Source: Pseudanabaena sp. FACHB-2040
Lineage (GTDB): Bacteria; Cyanobacteriota; Cyanobacteriia; Phormidesmidales; Phormidesmidaceae
DNA length: 39,660 nucleotides
Reading direction: 5' to 3'
Assembly: GCF_014696715.1 (NCBI RefSeq)
Contig: NZ_JACJQO010000043.1
Span: 1-39,660 of the forward strand
Under the pieces are notes generated by a model. The model was given only the letters and a program-made list of their open reading frames with translations. It ran no database searches and was not told where the DNA came from. A program made the position numbers and the translations under genes. Shown piece by piece: positions 1-8,068 of this stretch (position 1 is its first letter; every line of letters starts with the position of its first letter).

Positions 1-102
1 ACACCTCAAGCACTGCAACAAGCACTGAGGCAAATTGTCACCGAGGAGATTTCAGAAAGCAATGCCATTGCTTGGTTCGCTCACTGTGGCTTATTCACGT
101 GA
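1..102 (+). pseudogene. C-terminal end of a transposase (IS630-like?), cut by window edge
   Basis: An open frame enters from the left edge and stops at TGA 100-102, giving 33 codons. Its end, WFAHCGLFT, resembles the C-terminal tail of cyanobacterial IS630-type DDE transposases, which often finish in a W-F-x-H-C-G motif. No catalytic residue lies in the window, so the family call is tentative. Whether the gene is intact upstream cannot be seen. Confidence 0.4.
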
Positions 103-119
103 AATTCGCTGTAGGCAGT

Positions 120-329
120 TCAGACAGTAATCGCTGAACTGATGGCGCAGCTCTCCTGACCGTCTTCCCCGGGGCGCAGCAAAACATCCTCAAAGACCTT
201 TGCGATCGCACCTCCAACGACGCCTACAACAGCGCTCGCCACGGGCAGGGGCACTAGTTCTCTTCCGTTATCACTGTAATCAATCGGATTTGCGATCGCA
301 TTCGCTGCTGATTCGGGCTCTGGCGTCAC
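120..329 (-). CDS. Small hypothetical protein with a short glycine-zipper-like stretch
   Basis: A 69-residue frame starts at GTG 329 and stops at 120. The frame stays open about 16 codons further upstream with protein-like sequence (EWRILKLIGETCF) until a TGA, so this may be the tail of a decayed longer gene. The middle is hydrophobic and glycine-rich (AVVGVVGGAIAKVF), the ends are acidic. It contains two HIP1-type octamers. No family is recognised, and there is no convincing ribosome binding site. Confidence 0.25.
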   Translation of the reverse strand: MTPEPESAANAIANPIDYSDNGRELVPLPVASAVVGVVGGAIAKVFEDVLLRPGEDGQESCAISSAITV

Positions 330-670
330 AAAGCAGGTTTCCCCAATCAGCTTAAGAATCCTCCACTCTGGTCACGACCTAGCCCTGGTTGTGGGTAACT
401 CTAGCCTTACCTATCGCTCTACCCGTTCTCTTAAACATCGTCACTGCTTGCTTTGACCCACTTCTGTCAGGCAGCCAGGCTGATTAGCCTTTAAGATTTT
501 AGGTTATTTGACCTAATTTTTTCGGGATCCCTACTGTATCAATATCAGGAGCTACTAGTAACGCTAGCGAATGGTTGTTTGAGCATTATCTGAGCATTAG
601 CATTATCTGAGCATTAGAAGATTGAATCGATAGCAAAGCCTATAACTATTGACTGAAATAGCTTCTAGAA
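330..670. other. Intergenic stretch; contains a 17-bp perfect tandem duplication
   Basis: No coding frame is convincing here. The unit CATTATCTGAGCATTAG occurs twice back to back at 584-600 and 601-617. The rest is unremarkable non-coding sequence upstream of the glycine-zipper gene. Confidence 0.5.
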
Positions 671-715
671 AGACCGGTCTTTGAGACGATGTATCAATTG
701 GCCCTGGTTGATACA
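671..715. promoter_or_regulatory. Two palindromes upstream of the glycine-zipper gene
   Basis: AGACCGGTCT at 671-680 is a perfect 10-bp palindrome. TGTATCAA (690-697) and TTGATACA (708-715) are perfect inverted arms around a 10-bp spacer. They lie 36-80 bp before the ATG at 751, where an operator or promoter-proximal hairpin would sit. TTGATA (708-713) could act as a -35 element, but no good -10 box is seen at the right spacing. Confidence 0.35.
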
Positions 716-750
716 CTTTATGTAGAAATAAAGACGGAAAAAATTATCTC

Positions 751-1551
751 ATGACAAGCGCAAGCAGTAACCAAAATCCATCTGGAGAGCCTTATGAAAA
801 GTTTGTAATCCAGACTACCGATTCCCCTTCTGCCCAATCTGACCAGACAGAGAAAACTGAAGAAAATCAAAGCGGTGAGCATACCGTAGCTAAAGCTGTT
901 GGCGCTGCCGGAGGTAGTGTTGCAGGCGCGACAGTTGGTAGAATGGTCGCCGGTAAAATGGGCGCAGCCATTGGCGCTGTAGGTGGCGCTATCGCAGGTG
1001 CAGCCATTGGTGATCAAGCCGCTACTAACATGGACCACCAAATAGAAAATGCGACGGGTTCAATCAAGGATGCCGCTGAAAGCGTTGCCCATCAGGTTGA
1101 GGATACCCTTGATAGCGTTAAAGCAAAGATTGATGAAACCGATGTCAAAGGGCTAGCTGAGTCCGCAAAGCAGAAGATCAACGAAGCGGATGTCCAGGGT
1201 GTTAGTCAATCTATTCAAGGCAAAATTGACGAAGCAGATGTTCGCGGCGTAAGCCAGTCTGTAAAAGGCAAAATTGACGAAGCAGACGTTCGCGGCGTAA
1301 GCCAGTCTGTAAAAGGCAAAATTGACGAAGCAGACGTTCGCGGCGTCACAGATTCTGCCAAAAGAACAATTAATGATGATGTAAGGCCTGCGATCAAGAA
1401 CACCATCAATCAAACATCTCAAAAAGCTAAAGATGTGGCCAACAGCGCAGCTTCAGCGGCAAAGAACACCATAGAGGAACCCTCCTCTATAAACAATACG
1501 AAGCCACCGGCTTGGAAAGATCCTTCGATTGAGCAAAAGATCTACGAGTAA
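751..1551 (+). CDS. Glycine-zipper protein with 16-residue amphipathic tandem repeats
   Basis: The 266-residue protein has three parts. Residues 1-48 are polar and probably disordered. Residues 49-90 form an Ala/Gly-rich glycine-zipper segment (for example GAAIGAVGGAIAGAAIG), the type of sequence that packs as paired helices in or on membranes. Residues from about 108 to 215 hold five copies of a 16-residue unit with consensus GKIDEADVRGVSQSVK, charged and helical in character. This is reminiscent of LEA- or apolipoprotein-like amphipathic proteins, but no named family is certain. There is no signal peptide. A membrane-associated stress or envelope role is inference only. The last three DNA repeats are nearly identical, so copy number probably varies between strains. 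The gene stands alone, with two palindromes upstream and a terminator-like hairpin about 90 bp downstream. Confidence 0.75.
   Translation: MTSASSNQNPSGEPYEKFVIQTTDSPSAQSDQTEKTEENQSGEHTVAKAVGAAGGSVAGATVGRMVAGKMGAAIGAVGGAIAGAAIGDQAATNMDHQIENATGSIKDAAESVAHQVEDTLDSVKAKIDETDVKGLAESAKQKINEADVQGVSQSIQGKIDEADVRGVSQSVKGKIDEADVRGVSQSVKGKIDEADVRGVTDSAKRTINDDVRPAIKNTINQTSQKAKDVANSAASAAKNTIEEPSSINNTKPPAWKDPSIEQKIYE
1222..1350 (+). repeat. 48-bp tandem coding repeat
   Basis: A 48-bp unit (16 codons beginning GGC AAA ATT GAC GAA GCA) is repeated nearly perfectly about 2.7 times. More diverged copies precede it from about 1120. The period is an exact multiple of 3, so gain or loss of units keeps the reading frame. 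Confidence 0.8.
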
Positions 1552-1642
1552 TTAAGGGAAGCCTTAACTCGTCTTTATCCAATCAGCGATGACCACATTG
1601 CCCGGTTGAGTACAACGCTACCATCAGCTTTATAAATTCCAT

Positions 1643-1692
1643 AGCAGCAAGTTCCTCAGGTCTTTACCTCAATTGAGCTTGCTGCTTCCCTT
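1643..1692 (+). terminator. Terminator-like hairpin after the glycine-zipper gene
   Basis: AGCAGCAAG (1643-1651) pairs perfectly with CTTGCTGCT (1678-1686). Inside, AGGT and ACCT can pair again. The tail TCCCTTTTGG is only moderately T-rich, so rho-independent termination is plausible rather than certain. A weaker 6-bp hairpin lies right at the stop codon (1552-1567). Confidence 0.4.
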
Positions 1693-1801
1693 TTGGATCA
1701 AATCGATAAAGGCGAACTCAGAAGAAGCAGACGCCGCAAGCTGCTTGACCAAGGAGCACTTGCGATCTTCACTCTCAGTTATCCCTGCTTCGCGGTCTCA
1801 T

Positions 1802-2003
1802 CTTGCAATAGGCACCTAGCGAGCTGGATCACTCCGTCTCCGCTTGCTAGCGAAATAACGGGTTACCTAACACCTGGATACAGCTAGGTAGATATAGATT
1901 GCAGGTGTAAACTGCAGATATAGATTTATGGATATAGTTGCGTAAATACGGATGCATGAATGGGGATGGATGATTAAATTTTTAGATACACATGGAAGTG
2001 GAA
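1802..2003. repeat. Direct repeat R1, about 200 bp
   Basis: This stretch is repeated at 4362-4576 in the same orientation, clearly similar along its whole length. The conserved front contains inverted arms CTAGCGAGC (1816-1824) and GCTTGCTAG (1842-1850). The rear is built of short A/T-rich, GATATAG/GGATGGAT-like motifs. It has no plausible coding frame. The two copies lie on either side of IS4-type copy A. Confidence 0.8.
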
Positions 2004-2208
2004 ATAAATGAATACACTTATCGTCTCTCGCCGCTACTCGGGGCCGCGACCGCTCACACATAAACCTGATTCCTCTTAAAAAAAAGAAGGGTTTAGAATT
2101 TTGTCAATAAAGTTTTATGTCAACTTATAGCTCGATCTGCTAGAAAGCTCTCCCCCAGAACTTCTTTGTCCTTTACTTGCATCTATCGTTACATTCCAAG
2201 GCTGCTTA

Positions 2209-3505
2209 TCATCCCGTTTGCGGGTTACAGGAGAGGGAAGCTTCCAACAGAAACCACGTTGTTGCCATGTCGTGCAGCCGTTGCAACCCTCGCCACAGCG
2301 TCTTGACGCCAGGATTGCCGTCCCCTTTACGGTTCAAATAACCCCCTAACTGAGCAATCCATTCAATACTCTGGCCTAATGTCGGTGCCTCTTTCGGCGG
2401 TTGGGTCGTCCGATGTACCCGGCAGAACAACGCTTCCCACTGGTGGCGCTCCAATATCCCTTCTACTGTCTGCTCACGGTTCTGCCGGGCTTCGTAGCTC
2501 AGCCACAGTAGTCGCCATGCCACTATCGTGTACGTTGCCAGCGCCCGTTGCAGTCCTTCTGCACGCTTTAGTTGCAAGGCTTCCACGCCACAGCCGCTCT
2601 TCAGTATGTAATGCAGTCGTTCTATAAGCCAGCGCAGGGCATATCTTCTCAAGTTCTCTTTTGCTGCCTCTAGGCTTCCTATCGCCAGGGTTGCCAGCAG
2701 CATCCACTCTACTGCTGCTTCTTTCTCGGGCCGCTTCTCTTCCTTGGCCATAATTACTGAAATTGGGATCGCTCCTAGATGTCCTTTCCCCTGTGGCGGC
2801 TGCAGCCATAGGCGCGTGTATCGCACACTCAGGGTTGCTTCGCGGGGCGCTCGTCTTGGGGTTCGTTGCAGCGCTATCGTCATCTCCCCGGACACCGCGA
2901 TCGTCTCCATCACCTTAAACAGGGCTTTGATCTCGCTTGCGCCTGGTTCGCTTTTCGTACTGCGGTTCTGCGCTGCGCGGATCAGTAGTTCTGAATTAGC
3001 TCGGCGGGGGTGGGCAAACAGCTCGTAGATGTCTCCTTCACGGTCTGCTATCGTGATTACTCTCGTTGCTTCGGGCACTTGTTGCTGCACTGCTTCCAGG
3101 CATTCCAACCACCGATAGCTTTCCTTTTCCTCTATTCCTCGCCGTCGGCCCGGGCGACGGCTCTGCATATCGCGGGTCCAGCTCTTCTGCTGAAGCACAC
3201 CTAACGGCACTCCGGCATCGCTCACACATAGGGCTGTGTGCACTTTGATCCCTTTGCCTGATGGGTCGCTGATAGGACCTAATCCACGTGTACGGCGCAG
3301 TGTCGTATACACCAGATCGCTCGTGTCTTGGCACACCAGGACCGTTTCATGGCCACTCAAGCGCATCACGGTACTTAGTTGGTGGCCACTCAAGATGCTC
3401 TCCGCCTTAATGCGTCGACAGCGCTTGCACCATTGCGATCAGCCGTTTCGTTAGCCGCGCATCGCCTAGTTCCGTTCCACTCAGTTCCGCTTCTACCCAG
3501 CTCAT
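2209..3505 (-). pseudogene. IS4-family (Tn5/IS50-like) transposase, copy A, disrupted by 80-bp deletion
   Basis: Read on the minus strand from ATG 3505, the frame begins MSWVEAELSGTELGDARL and then stops soon after a deletion junction at 3418/3419. Compared with copy B, 80 bp (38397-38476) are missing, which shifts the frame. The remaining frame (from 3393) is open to 2209. It keeps the family's catalytic landmarks: an acidic residue in VLVCQDTSDLVYT, the second aspartate in IADREGDIYELF, and a perfect YREK signature (Y-2-R-3-E-6-K) in YALRWLIERLHYILKSG. The 3' half of the protein is therefore intact, but the N-terminal DNA-binding region is lost, so the enzyme is probably inactive. Family assignment is confident; the exact IS name is not known. 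Confidence 0.85.
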
Positions 3506-4035
3506 TCTTCGCTCCTTTTAGATGCACCAGTCCAGTCCCTTTGACACTACTGGTTTCACTTTCTGCCACATCTATTTGCCCTATTTCTCTTCATATCCTG
3601 CGGAAGTTAGGCAAGTTCTTCGGGAGTTAGCTCTCTGCTTCTTCTTAATTGCCACTTTTTAATACCTGCTGCCATCCATATTCACGCTCTAGCCACTCTT
3701 TTTTCGATTTTTCTCTTTTGAATAAATACTGGTGTAAGTTCTAGGTAAATATGCTCTCTGAGTCTGCACTCCAAATTTGTTGCAGATTCGTTACTAATTT
3801 TTAAGGGAAAGTCTCTCAACAGCTTTCACTGCAATGCTTTTCAGATTCCGCTTTCCTAATTTCCCTAATTCACCTTTCTACACGCTTCTTCTCACCTCTT
3901 ATTCCACTCCTTACAGAACTTCTCCTAATTTGACTGTCTTGAAATAAGTCTGGATTGTTTGAAGACTGGAAAAGGCCGCTGGATCTAGCTTTTAAGGGCC
4001 TCTGAAATGTTAAGAAATGTCTGTGTAAAGCATAG
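2209..4035 (-). mobile_element. IS4-type element copy A, with about 530 bp of conserved non-coding DNA
   Basis: The block shared with copy B covers the transposase from about 2612 up to its start and then a further roughly 530 bp (3506 to about 4035) that ends at ...AAAGCATAGGT. Similarity stops there. The shared non-coding part has no open frame and is long for an IS4 end. No terminal inverted repeat was found by eye, so the true ends are uncertain. Nothing else is seen in the non-coding part. Confidence 0.65.
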
Positions 4036-4361
4036 GTATAAGTTCGAGCGCGCCAGAAAAATGAATGACTGGACGAACCGCATTGTGAACCTATGTAAAG
4101 AGATGCATAGTTAGTATTCCTCTGCTGTGAGTAGTGGTTAGAAGCCTCATGTACAGTGACTTTTTATTTGCCGTGGAGACACATTAGTGCCGTTAAAGCA
4201 GCAAAGCTAAATTGGGATTGCTTTCTCCGCCTTAAGCCAGCTTGGCAGTGCCGATGGTTAGACGATGGATGGCTGAGCAACCTCTCTGTAGTTCTGCAAT
4301 AGAGAAGGTTTTGTTCAACGACACGAATTTGTCTCGATGTCATTTAATTTGGCACTGTACA

Positions 4362-4576
4362 CTTGCAATGGGCACCCAGCGAGCTGAATCACTCCGTCTC
4401 CGCTTGCTAGCGAAATAACGGGTTACCTAATACTTAGATACAGATAGGTAGATATAGATTTCAGGTATGGATTGCAGATATGGATTTATGGATATAGATT
4501 CATGGATACAGATGTATGAGTGGGGATGGATGAGTGGGGATGGATGATTAGATTTCTAAATGCGCATGGAAGTGGA
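4362..4576. repeat. Direct repeat R2, partner of R1
   Basis: Same orientation and same order of motifs as 1802-2003. R2 is about 13 bp longer because GAGTGGGGATGGAT is duplicated in it. The region 4036-4361 just before it holds no gene or recognisable element. Confidence 0.8.
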
Positions 4577-4760
4577 ACATCAAAATGACCCGTAGGGGTA
4601 ATAGCCACCGCCAAAAGCATTAGCCATACTGTGAACATTCCCAGGGAAGTTTTTCTTTATCATCTCTTAAAACAAGAATCTGCTTCCTGTCAGCGGCCTT
4701 TCCCGAGCGAATTCTTGGCTCAAAGCCACTGTCACTTTGACTTTTGTCGATTGTAAAAGC

Positions 4761-4791
4761 TGCCAGAGCAAGCTTTTTGCCATCTCTGGCA
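4761..4791 (+). promoter_or_regulatory. Inverted repeat in the leader of the CIS operon
   Basis: TGCCAGAG (4761-4768) and CTCTGGCA (4784-4791) are perfect 8-bp arms with a 15-nt loop, 100 bp before the sheath start codon. It could be an operator or a leader hairpin. No convincing -35/-10 pair was found in 4577-4890. Confidence 0.3.
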
Positions 4792-4890
4792 CAAATTGCC
4801 TTACCCCTATCTCAGGTTTCAGCTGCACCTATTTAGGTTCCCAGGGATGGGGCTGGATTGGTTCTCAACTTGTGCCTAAGGAGAAAGCTC

Positions 4891-6627
4891 ATGCCCATTA
4901 TGCCGACTTATCCGGGCGTTTATATCGAAGAGGTACCCAGTGGGGTACGCACCATTACAGGGGTCGCCACCTCGATTACGGCCTTTGTTGGTCGGGCCTT
5001 GCGCGGTCCAGTCAACGAGCCTATCACGATCAACAGCTATGGTGATTTTGAGCGTACCTTTGGAGGCCTCTGGAAGGAGAGCACTCTAGGTTACGCCGTG
5101 CGCGACTTTTACCTCAACGGCGGCAGCCGAGCCATTATTGTGCGGCTGTTTCAAGCCCCGCAGCCCCCGGCAGCGCCTGCGGAGGGCGAAGAAGCCGATC
5201 CGGCTGCAGCCCTTGGGCCAAAATCTGCGCTGTCCTTGGGGAGCCTGACGCTAGAAGCTGCCTACGAGGGCACATGGGGGCAGCACCTGCGGGGTGAAGC
5301 AGAACCCGTTAGCCCTACCGTAGCGACTGCAATCGCTGAACGGATGGGCTTAGAAACCGCAGACATCTTTAATCTGACGGTGCGCGACGCTGCACCGGGT
5401 GGCGCAACAGAGACCTTCCGTAACATCTCGCTCAAAGACAGTCCCCGCCGCATCGATAAGGTGCTGGCAGCGGAGTCTAAGCTGGTGCGCTGGCAGGGAG
5501 AATTGGCAGCGGATAGTCTGCCTGCAGTGCCAACAGCGAAGGTTACTGATGAGGTTACCGCAGCAGAAGAGGCCCTGGAAGAAGCTGAAAAGGCCCTGGC
5601 AGCGGCCAAACGCAACGGTACTGATGTCGCTGCTCCTCAGGCCGCTGTGGATGAGGCTAAGGACGACATGTTAGAGGCTAAAGCAGCGCGGGCTGCCACC
5701 GTAACCGACGGTGTAGAGCTAACCGCCAATAGCTACATCGGCGAGGGCATGGAGGGCAACAAACAAGGACTGTACGCGCTAAAGAAAACAGACCTATTCA
5801 ACATCCTCTGCATTCCGCCTTTTGCCTATCAGACCTACGACAATGAGGTGCAGCCTCTAGTGGCAGCCGCTGCCAAGTTTTGCGAGGAGAACCGGGCGTT
5901 TTACCTGGTGAACCCGCCACTGGAGTGGCGCGATAAAACGAGCGCGATCGCAACCCTAGACGCCATCGGCACCAAGAGCAATTATGCTGCGGTGTACTTC
6001 CCGATGCTGGAGCAGCCCAACCCACTGCGGGACAACCAGATGGAGCTGTTTTCTCCCGTGGGCGCGGTAGCCGGCATCTTTGCCCGTACCGATGCCCAGC
6101 GCGGTGTCTGGAAAGCGCCTGCGGGCACCGATGCCACCCTGGTGGGTGTACCCAAACTGGCGGTGTCCTTGACCGATGGCGAAAACGGCGAACTCAATCC
6201 GCTGGGCATTAACTGCCTGCGCACCCTGCCCGCCGCTGGGCGAGTGGTGTGGGGGGCGCGCACTCTCCAAGGCGACGACCGCCTAGCCTCGGAGTGGAAG
6301 TATGTGCCTGTGCGGCGCACCGCCCTGTTCATTGCCGAAAGCCTCTACCGGGGCACCCAGTGGGCCGTCTTTGAGCCCAACGACGAGCCCCTCTGGGCTC
6401 AGCTACGGCTCAATATCGGCGCGTTTATGCAGAACCTGTTCCGGCAGGGGGCGTTCCAGGGCAGCACGCCGCAGGAGGCGTATTTGGTTAAGTGCGATAG
6501 GGAAACTACCACCCAAAACGACATCAATCTAGGCATTGTCAACGTCGTGGTGGGGTTTGCGCCGCTCAAGCCCGCTGAGTTCGTCATTATCAAAATTCAA
6601 CAGCTTGCTGGTCAGATTGCCACCTAG
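4891..6627 (+). CDS. Contractile tail sheath protein (Afp2/3-like, CIS sheath)
   Basis: The 578-residue product is the contractile outer sheath subunit. The N-terminus, PTYPGVYIEEVPSGVRTITG, is the hallmark of phage and CIS sheath proteins, and the C-terminal part (about 450-575, including FVFEPN-like and VNVVVGFAPLKPAEFVI segments) is the conserved sheath core that interlocks neighbours. Residues about 95-290 form a variable insertion, with an alanine/glutamate-rich helical stretch at about 218-270 that probably faces outward. The ATG at 4891 is chosen over earlier in-frame codons because AAGGAG (4878-4883) sits 7 nt before it. It is the first gene of the operon and is followed 23 bp later by the tube gene. 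Only one sheath gene is present, unlike the three paralogues of Afp. Confidence 0.93.
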   Translation: MPIMPTYPGVYIEEVPSGVRTITGVATSITAFVGRALRGPVNEPITINSYGDFERTFGGLWKESTLGYAVRDFYLNGGSRAIIVRLFQAPQPPAAPAEGEEADPAAALGPKSALSLGSLTLEAAYEGTWGQHLRGEAEPVSPTVATAIAERMGLETADIFNLTVRDAAPGGATETFRNISLKDSPRRIDKVLAAESKLVRWQGELAADSLPAVPTAKVTDEVTAAEEALEEAEKALAAAKRNGTDVAAPQAAVDEAKDDMLEAKAARAATVTDGVELTANSYIGEGMEGNKQGLYALKKTDLFNILCIPPFAYQTYDNEVQPLVAAAAKFCEENRAFYLVNPPLEWRDKTSAIATLDAIGTKSNYAAVYFPMLEQPNPLRDNQMELFSPVGAVAGIFARTDAQRGVWKAPAGTDATLVGVPKLAVSLTDGENGELNPLGINCLRTLPAAGRVVWGARTLQGDDRLASEWKYVPVRRTALFIAESLYRGTQWAVFEPNDEPLWAQLRLNIGAFMQNLFRQGAFQGSTPQEAYLVKCDRETTTQNDINLGIVNVVVGFAPLKPAEFVIIKIQQLAGQIAT

Positions 6628-6650
6628 ATTGCCTCCTAAGGAGTAATGTC

Positions 6651-7178
6651 ATGGTTCAGTTTAGTGTTAACGCCACCCGCCTCGACCCCTACAAGAATTT
6701 CAAGTTTCGCGTTAAGTGGGACGGTCGGCCTGTGGCTGGAATTAGCAAAGTTGGTGCCCTCAAGCGCACCACCGAAGTCGTGGAGCACCGGGAAGGAGGC
6801 GACCCCAGCACCGTGCTCAAGTCGCCGGGGCAGAGCAAGTACGAACCTATCACCCTGGAGCGCGGTGTCACCCACGACATCGGTTTTGAGCAGTGGGCTA
6901 ACAAGGTCTGGAACTTTCAATCCGGCCTGGGTTCGGAGGTGTCACTGCGGGACTTTCGCAAGGACATCATCATCGAGATGTACAACGAGGCGGGGCAGCT
7001 CGCGATTGCCTACAAGGTCTACCGCTGCTGGGTGTCCGAGTATCAGGCTCTACCCGAACTCGACGCCAGCGCCAATGCCATCGCCATCCAGACGATGACC
7101 TTGCAGCATGAGGGTTGGGAGCGTGACTACGCCGTTACCGAGCCAACAGAACCGACATTCACGGAACCGGCTGCCTAG
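6651..7178 (+). CDS. Inner tube protein (gp19-like, Afp1/5-like)
   Basis: At 175 residues it has the usual length of the T4 gp19-like tube subunit, which stacks as hexameric rings inside the sheath. Typical features are the start NATRLDPYKNFKFRVKWDGRPVAGISKV, the basic/acidic loop EHREGGDPSTVLKSPGQSKYEPITLERG, and the end IQTMTLQHEGWERD. AAGGAG (6638-6643) lies 7 nt before the ATG; its complement CTCC just upstream could form a weak 4-bp hairpin over this site. The gene follows the sheath closely and precedes a long intercistronic hairpin. The family call is very secure. Confidence 0.95.
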   Translation: MVQFSVNATRLDPYKNFKFRVKWDGRPVAGISKVGALKRTTEVVEHREGGDPSTVLKSPGQSKYEPITLERGVTHDIGFEQWANKVWNFQSGLGSEVSLRDFRKDIIIEMYNEAGQLAIAYKVYRCWVSEYQALPELDASANAIAIQTMTLQHEGWERDYAVTEPTEPTFTEPAA

Positions 7179-7182
7179 CGGT

Positions 7183-7248
7183 GGGGCGAAGCATCTGGAC
7201 AGGAGGTTACCTGCTGTTGCTGAATTTATCTGCCGAATGCTTTGCCCC
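7183..7248 (+). promoter_or_regulatory. Long intercistronic hairpin after the tube gene
   Basis: GGGGCGAAGCAT (7183-7194) pairs with ATGCTTTGCCCC (7237-7248): 12 bp with one G-U pair. Inside lies a smaller self-complementary stretch (CAGGAGGTTACCTG). No T-tract follows, so it looks more like an attenuator, processing site or 3'-end stabiliser than a full terminator. The position, after sheath and tube, would help make these two subunits in excess over the rest. Confidence 0.55.
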
Positions 7249-7294
7249 TACGACCTGTTGCTGCTTTTGATTACCCTTTAAGTAAGGCCACACC

Positions 7295-8068
7295 ATGCAC
7301 AGCCTGACGGCCCTCGAACTCCTGCAGGTTTGGGAGCAGGGGTTCTCAGCTTCGCCAGTTTGCAGAGCTATGTACCTGCTTGCGATCGCACACCCCTACC
7401 ACTCCTGGGAAGCCCTCACCCAGCTCAGCATAGGCCGCCGCGACGCTCTGCTGCTGAGCCTGCGGGAGCAGCTCTTTGGCCCCGCCATCGCCAGCGTCAG
7501 CCATTGCCCCCAATGCAGCGAGCCGCTGGAGCTAAACTTTAGCGTAGCAGATGTGCGGGTGTTGGAAGGGAAGGCAGAAAGCGAGGAAACCTCCTCTCTC
7601 CTCCCTCCTCTCTCCTCCCAAGACAGTTTTTCCCTAAAGGCAGACGACTACGCTGTGCAGTTCCGCCTGCCCAACAGCCTTGATCTAGAAGCGGTTGCGG
7701 GATGCGCTGATCTAGCGGAGGCTCAACAGCTGCTGCTGGAGGGCTGCGTTCTCAAGGCGCAGTACCAGGGTGCAGATTGTCCAGTGGCAGAGCTGCCGCA
7801 GGCAGCGGTGGATGCGATCGCAAAAGCCATGGCGGAGGGCGACCCCCAGGCTAATGTGCAGATTGCCCTGAGCTGTCCGGCCTGCAGCCATCAGTGGAGT
7901 TCGACTTTTGACATTGTTCACTTCGTTTGGGGCGAGCTGCACGCCTGGGCCCAGCGCACTCTAGTGGAAGTGCATCGGCTAGCGCTGGCCTACGGCTGGC
8001 GCGAGGCCGACATTCTGGCCATGAGCCCCCAACGCCGCCAGCTTTACCTGGAGATGGTGCAGCGATGA
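7295..8068 (+). CDS. Baseplate/assembly protein, T4 gp26-like, with split zinc-ribbon cysteines
   Basis: The 257-residue protein resembles the T4 base-plate protein family (gp26-type) found in CIS clusters. The C-terminal block FDIVHFVWGELHAWAQRTLVEVHRLA followed by YGWREADILAMSPQRRQLYLEM is diagnostic. Two cysteine pairs, C71-x-x-C74 (CPQC) and C194-x-x-C197 (CPAC), probably bind one zinc ion together. Between them residues about 90-112 are a low-complexity insertion coded by a 30-nt pure pyrimidine run (7590-7619). The start follows a 116-bp gap holding the intercistronic hairpin; only a weak AAGG lies upstream. The end overlaps the next start by ATGA. Likely role: baseplate component or assembly factor. 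Confidence 0.75.
   Translation: MHSLTALELLQVWEQGFSASPVCRAMYLLAIAHPYHSWEALTQLSIGRRDALLLSLREQLFGPAIASVSHCPQCSEPLELNFSVADVRVLEGKAESEETSSLLPPLSSQDSFSLKADDYAVQFRLPNSLDLEAVAGCADLAEAQQLLLEGCVLKAQYQGADCPVAELPQAAVDAIAKAMAEGDPQANVQIALSCPACSHQWSSTFDIVHFVWGELHAWAQRTLVEVHRLALAYGWREADILAMSPQRRQLYLEMVQR

Noticed and set aside
1153-1422. Antisense frames with repeated YAANVCFVNFAFYRLA-like units
   Set aside because: The repetition comes from the 48-bp repeat of the + strand gene.
1693-1887. 64-residue + strand frame
   Set aside because: It runs into direct repeat R1, has no ribosome binding site and looks compositionally non-coding.
2379-3630. Several + strand frames across the IS4-type transposase
   Set aside because: They are antisense shadows of the transposase; the same frames recur in copy B only because the DNA is duplicated.
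4036-4060. A second group II intron start after copy A
   Set aside because: The sequence after GCATAG is GTATAAGTTC, which does not fit GTGYG, and no intron-like domain follows.
4737-5045. 102-residue frame before and into the sheath gene
   Set aside because: It overlaps the sheath start in another frame and has no family features.
7927-8064. Longer N-terminus for the proline-rich protein
   Set aside because: It would overlap 138 bp of the gp26-like gene; the ATGA-coupled start at 8065 fits the operon pattern.
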